DNA from: Rhodococcus sp. (in: high G+C Gram-positive bacteria)
Lineage (GTDB): Bacteria; Actinomycetota; Actinomycetes; Mycobacteriales; Mycobacteriaceae
Assembly (NCBI RefSeq): GCF_023264675.1
Contig: NZ_JAHFVG010000009.1
Span: forward strand, 104,087 to 168,086
Direction: 5' to 3'
DNA: 64,000 nt
The notes beneath the pieces were generated by a model, which did not search any database, was not told the origin of the DNA, and worked only from the letters and a program-made list of their open reading frames with translations. Below are positions 60,597-64,000 of the stretch, piece after piece. The position numbers and the translations under genes are program-made. How positions within the stretch are numbered: the first letter of the stretch is position 1; each line of letters starts with the position of its first letter.

Positions 60597-61516
60597 CGCT
60601 CGGCCCTCATCTTCTCTACTTCGGCTTCCATCTCGGGCGTGACGGTGAAATGCCCGCCGAACTTGTTGAGAGTCCCCTCCGGATACTCGGGCACCGGGAG
60701 GATCTGCCGAAGCACGTTTGCAGGCAACCCTCGACGCTGCCACTCGCGGGGATACCCGACGGACACTTCCTCGAAGCGGACACCGTCGTAGTACGTCGTG
60801 CGCGGAATGTGGAGGTGCCCGTACACCGAGCAGATCGCGTTGTAGCGCGTATGCCAATCTCCCGTCAGTGTAGAGCCGCACCACAGCGCGAACTCGGGAT
60901 AGAACAACACATCGGTCGGCTGCCTGACCATCGGGAAGTGGTTGATCAGCACGGTCGGAATCGACAGATCCAGAGCGTCGAGCCGCTCCTTCGTGCTCTC
61001 GATCCGCGCGCGGCACCACGCGTCGCGCGTGGCGTACGGCTGAGGCGACAACAGGAACTCGTCGGTTGCGACGACATTCTTGTCCCGGGCGATCTTCAGC
61101 CCGTGTTCCTTGTCGATCGCGCCGCGCGGCAGGAACGAGTAGTCGTAGAGAAGGAACATCGGGACCACGGTCGCGGGACCGCCTTCACCTTCCCAGATCG
61201 GATACGGGTCCTCCGGTGTCACCACGTCGATTTCGCGGCACAGGTTCACCAGGTACTCGTATCGCGCCACACCGTGGATCTGGACCGGATCCTTCACCGT
61301 CGTCCACAGTTCGTGGTTGCCCGGCACCCAGATCACCTTCGCGAATCGACTCCTGAGCAGCTCGAGCGCCCACTTGATGTCGTCGGTCTTCTCCGAGACA
61401 TCGCCGGCGACGATCAGCCAGTCCTCGGGCGATTCGGGGTGAATATCCTCGGTGACCGGCCGATTGCCTCGGTGGCCGACGTGGATGTCACTGACTGCCC
61501 AAAGCTTGGCTGTCAC
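60593..61516 (-). CDS. pptH: Metallophosphoesterase, PptH-like phosphopantetheinyl hydrolase
   Basis: A 307-residue calcineurin-type phosphoesterase. Metal motifs: AVSDIHVGHRGN (D9, H11), VAGDVSEK, WVPGNHELW, and later NHFP and GHLH. The M. tuberculosis counterpart Rv2795c (PptH) removes phosphopantetheine from carrier proteins, opposing PptT; here it overlaps the pptT start. The start is GTG 61516, giving the family N-terminus VTAKLWAVSDIH; the open frame extends much further upstream without similarity. Confidence 0.87.
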   Translation of the reverse strand: MTAKLWAVSDIHVGHRGNRPVTEDIHPESPEDWLIVAGDVSEKTDDIKWALELLRSRFAKVIWVPGNHELWTTVKDPVQIHGVARYEYLVNLCREIDVVTPEDPYPIWEGEGGPATVVPMFLLYDYSFLPRGAIDKEHGLKIARDKNVVATDEFLLSPQPYATRDAWCRARIESTKERLDALDLSIPTVLINHFPMVRQPTDVLFYPEFALWCGSTLTGDWHTRYNAICSVYGHLHIPRTTYYDGVRFEEVSVGYPREWQRRGLPANVLRQILPVPEYPEGTLNKFGGHFTVTPEMEAEVEKMRAER

Positions 61517-61652
61517 AGGCCACAGTCCTTCCGTTCGGTGTGCGAATTTCTCACCTCGATCAACAACGCACCATTGTCCCCTTGGATTCCCACGGCCGCT
61601 CGGCTGGGCTGCCGTCGAACCGTGCGCCGGATCGGGTGCGACAATCGAGCAC

Positions 61653-61847
61653 ATGGGAAATCTCTCGGCATCCGAGAAGAGCGGTATGCGCGGCGGCTTG
61701 CTGATCACGGTGATGGCCGCGTTCATCGCCGGGATCGCCTCGGACGACTTCGTGACCGGTTTCGTGATCACCGCTGTGGTCTGCGCGATAGCGCTGTTCG
61801 CGGCGGCAAGCTTGGCAAGAATCGTCATTTCCCGACGAAACCGGTAA
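61653..61847 (+). CDS. Small two-helix membrane protein
   Basis: A 64-residue hydrophobic protein with two predicted membrane helices (GGLLITVMAAFIAGIAS and FVITAVVCAIALFAAASLA). Function and family not recognised. ATG 61653 is the natural start; the open frame is longer upstream but runs antisense over pptH. Divergent from pptH. Confidence 0.6.
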   Translation: MGNLSASEKSGMRGGLLITVMAAFIAGIASDDFVTGFVITAVVCAIALFAAASLARIVISRRNR

Positions 61848-61924
61848 ACCTGCGGTGAGCCGCGAAACCGTGTAAGTCACGTCCGGATCATCAGCCGGGG
61901 GCGATACAACCGCATCTGCTGGTC

Positions 61925-61930
61925 TAGAGT
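61925..61930 (+). promoter_or_regulatory. -10 box, leaderless start
   Basis: TAGAGT ends seven bases before the ATG at 61938, without a ribosome-binding site. Confidence 0.5.
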
Positions 61931-61937
61931 TCACTTC

Positions 61938-62336
61938 ATGCCGCATTCACGGATCCGAGTCAAGGACGCTGCGGCACTCCTCGGAGTCAGCGACGACACC
62001 GTCCGACGCTGGATCGACAGCGGTGCAGTCCCGGCCGAGAAGGACGACGCCGGTCGCAAGGTCATCGACGGCGCCGACCTGGCACGGTTCGCGCGGGCCA
62101 ACGCATCACCGCCGCCCGACCCGACCGGAACCGAAAGTTCGGCACGGAACAGGCTCGTCGGGCTGGTCACCAAGGTCACGTCGGACCTCGTGATGAGCGA
62201 AGTCGAGATGCAGTGCGGGCCGTTCACGATCGTCTCGCTCATGAGCACCGAGTCGGTACGCACACTCGGCTTGGAGCCGGGGTCGATCGCCGTTGCCGTC
62301 GTCAAGGCCACCACGGTCATCGTCGAAGCCTCCTGA
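61938..62336 (+). CDS. HTH-TOBE molybdate-binding protein
   Basis: A 132-residue protein with an excisionase/MerR-like HTH (RIRVKDAAALLGVSDDTVRR, about 4-23, on to residue 55) and a C-terminal single TOBE/Mop domain (SARNRLVGLVTKVTSDLVMSEVEMQ, in pieces, to SIAVAVVKATTVIVEAS). It likely binds molybdate and may regulate the modAB genes that follow 62 bases downstream. ATG 61938 is leaderless. Confidence 0.85.
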   Translation: MPHSRIRVKDAAALLGVSDDTVRRWIDSGAVPAEKDDAGRKVIDGADLARFARANASPPPDPTGTESSARNRLVGLVTKVTSDLVMSEVEMQCGPFTIVSLMSTESVRTLGLEPGSIAVAVVKATTVIVEAS

Positions 62337-62398
62337 TCGCCGGCGCTCTACACATCACCACCAATCATCCACACTCATCGATCCTTGGAGGAAATTCA

Positions 62399-63205
62399 GT
62401 GAAATCAACTCTCACGGTCTCGCTCGTCGCGCTCGGAGCGTCGGTCGCGCTCCTCGCGGGATGCGGGAACTCCGATTCTTCGGACTCCGCGACCGAGACG
62501 ACCGCGACTGGCGCCGACACCTCCGACGTCACGGGCGACATCACTGTGTTCGCTGCCGCGTCGCTGAAGTCCACGTTCACCGAATTGGGCGCCACCTTCG
62601 AGGCCGAACATCCCGGCACCAACGTCGAATTCAACTTCGCAGGCTCGTCGGATCTCGTGACGCAACTGACCCAGGGCGCTCCCGCCGACGTCTTCGCGTC
62701 TGCGGACACCAACAACATGACCAAAGCTGTCGACGGTGACCTCGTCGCGGGCGATCCGGAGAATTTCGCAACGAACACCCTGACGATCGTGACTGCGCCG
62801 GGCAATCCGAAGAACGTGACCTCGTTCGCCGATCTCGCCAACCCGGACATCCTGACCGTCGTCTGCGCCCCGCAAGTTCCCTGCGGTAGTGCCACCAAGA
62901 AGGTCGAAGATGCCACCGGCACCACGATCCCCGCCGTCAGTGAGGAGTCCGCGGTGACCGACGTGCTGGGCAAGGTCACGTCGGGGCAGGCCGACGCCGG
63001 ACTCGTCTACGTCACCGACGCGGCAGGCGTCGGCGACAAAGTGACGGCAGTGACATTCCCCGAGTCGGCCGAAGCCGTCAACACCTACCCGATCGCCGTG
63101 CTCGCGGGCAGTGAAAATGCTTCTACCGCAGCCGCATTCGAAGCGCTCGTCACCGGCGACGCCGGCCAGAAGGTTCTCGCCGAGGCTGGATTCGCAGCAC
63201 CGTGA
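62399..63205 (+). CDS. modA: Molybdate ABC transporter substrate-binding lipoprotein
   Basis: A 268-residue ModA. Lipobox LLAG-Cys22, then [21 protein letters not shown] with the oxyanion-binding Ser residues, [26 protein letters not shown] and [14 protein letters not shown]. Delivers molybdate or tungstate to ModB. GTG 62399 has GGAGG eight bases upstream. Its stop overlaps the modB start (GTGA). Confidence 0.92.
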   Translation: MKSTLTVSLVALGASVALLAGCGNSDSSDSATETTATGADTSDVTGDITVFAAASLKSTFTELGATFEAEHPGTNVEFNFAGSSDLVTQLTQGAPADVFASADTNNMTKAVDGDLVAGDPENFATNTLTIVTAPGNPKNVTSFADLANPDILTVVCAPQVPCGSATKKVEDATGTTIPAVSEESAVTDVLGKVTSGQADAGLVYVTDAAGVGDKVTAVTFPESAEAVNTYPIAVLAGSENASTAAAFEALVTGDAGQKVLAEAGFAAP

Positions 63206-64000
63206 CACCACCCCGCCGTGGGAACGAGGTCCGAGTCGGGTTGCCGATCTGGATCTTCGTTCCCGCCGCGGTCGGCGCCCTGTTCGTCATCACCCCACTT
63301 CTGGCGATACTTCTCAAGATCGACTGGCCGAACTTCGTACCACTCGTCACCTCCGAATCGTCTCGTACAGCACTGCTGCTGAGCTTGAAGACTGCAGCGC
63401 TGAGCACCTTGATGTGTGTGGTGATCGGCGTGCCCATGGCCATGGTCCTCGCGCGCACCGACTTTCCCGGCCTGTCGATTCTCCGAGCACTGGTTCTACT
63501 GCCCCTTGTGCTACCTCCGGTAGTCGGCGGAATTGCCTTGCTCTACACGTTCGGCAGGCTCGGGCTTCTCGGGGAGCACCTCGAAGGTTGGGGGATTTCG
63601 ATCGCGTTCTCCACTGCGGCCGTCGTCCTCGCCCAGACATTCGTATCGCTGCCATTTCTCGTGGTCAGTCTCGAAGGCGCACTGCGTAGTTCGGGTCACG
63701 AATTCGAGGTTGTCGCCGCGACGCTCGGCGCGCGTCCCACGACGGTTCTCCGGCGTGTGACCATTCCGCTCGTATTTCCCGGCTTGCTGTCCGGTGCAGT
63801 TCTCGCGTTCGCCCGCGCGCTCGGGGAGTTCGGAGCGACTCTGACGTTCGCAGGCTCGTTGCAGGGTGTCACCCGAACCCTGCCGCTCGAGATCTATCTC
63901 CAGCGAGAGACCGATGCCGATGCTGCGGTGGCATTGTCGCTTCTGCTGATCGTCGTGGCGGCTGCCATCGTCGTTCTCGCCGGTGGCCGCAGAGTGGCGA
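63202..64000 (+). CDS. modB: Molybdate ABC transporter permease (partial)
   Basis: The first 266 codons of ModB, cut by the window end with no stop. The frame is open from GTG 63202, overlapping the modA stop. About six helices; [20 protein letters not shown] begins the permease core, and [21 protein letters not shown] is the EAA loop contacting the ATPase, followed by [14 protein letters not shown] modC ATPase probably follows outside the window. Confidence 0.9.
   Translation, partial: MTPPRRGNEVRVGLPIWIFVPAAVGALFVITPLLAILLKIDWPNFVPLVTSESSRTALLLSLKTAALSTLMCVVIGVPMAMVLARTDFPGLSILRALVLLPLVLPPVVGGIALLYTFGRLGLLGEHLEGWGISIAFSTAAVVLAQTFVSLPFLVVSLEGALRSSGHEFEVVAATLGARPTTVLRRVTIPLVFPGLLSGAVLAFARALGEFGATLTFAGSLQGVTRTLPLEIYLQRETDADAAVALSLLLIVVAAAIVVLAGGRRVA

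Overview
The window is high-GC actinobacterial chromosome. It is most likely Rhodococcus or a close relative (Nocardiaceae, order Mycobacteriales). The evidence is gene order and content shared with mycobacteria: dapB, thyX, dapA and rnj in one neighbourhood; pnp followed by an M16 peptidase; rpsO, ribF, a DtxR-type regulator, truB, pptT and pptH together; a degenerate response regulator in front of a 14-gene nuo operon; a polyprenol-phosphate mannose synthase; an MTB12-like lipoprotein; and a mycothiol-family DinB-like protein. GTG and TTG starts, ATGA/GTGA gene overlaps and leaderless -10/start arrangements are frequent. No rRNA, tRNA, CRISPR array, phage or insertion sequence was seen.

Layout. 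0.1-10.3 kb: a DinB-like protein, a TauE/SafE exporter, then a mostly minus-strand block with RNase J, DapA, ThyX, G6PDH, an AlkX/YcaQ-type glycosylase, a flavodoxin, a membrane protein and DapB; a ribbon-helix-helix protein with CGTCA operator-like repeats lies inside it. 10.4-13.3 kb: a translationally coupled three-gene cassette (membrane protein with a Ser/Gly/Cys tail, DUF692/MNIO iron oxidase, small partner protein), followed by an ABC ATPase with its own promoter. 13.3-17.2 kb: a zinc alcohol dehydrogenase and a GH63-like glucosidase. 17.2-23.7 kb: a choline/betaine-aldehyde-type operon (aldehyde dehydrogenase, APC permease, GMC oxidoreductase, and a CRP-CBS-DUF294 sensor protein) behind a twin 17-bp operator. 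23.8-26.8 kb: small accessory genes and the pseudo-receiver. 27.0-42.3 kb: nuoA to nuoN, complex I, in which nuoJ carries an in-frame TAG at the seventh codon of its expected reading frame.

42.3-50.2 kb: stress protein, sugar porter, endonuclease/phosphatase-family protein, diguanylate cyclase, ComB-like phosphatase, Ppm synthase, MTB12-like lipoprotein, acyltransferase and a TetR regulator with a perfect 17-bp palindrome. 50.2-61.5 kb: M16 peptidase, PNPase, S15, RibF, a manganese-type ABC importer with its DtxR-family regulator, TruB, and the opposed pair PptT/PptH. 61.6-64.0 kb: a small membrane protein, a molybdate-responsive HTH-TOBE protein, modA and the start of modB, cut by the window end.

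The best candidate for an under-described system is the MNIO cassette at 10,455-12,531, which looks like post-translational modification of the cysteine tail of a membrane protein. The most surprising single-base observation is the interrupted nuoJ. All family calls are by eye from motifs and recalled family patterns; no search was run.
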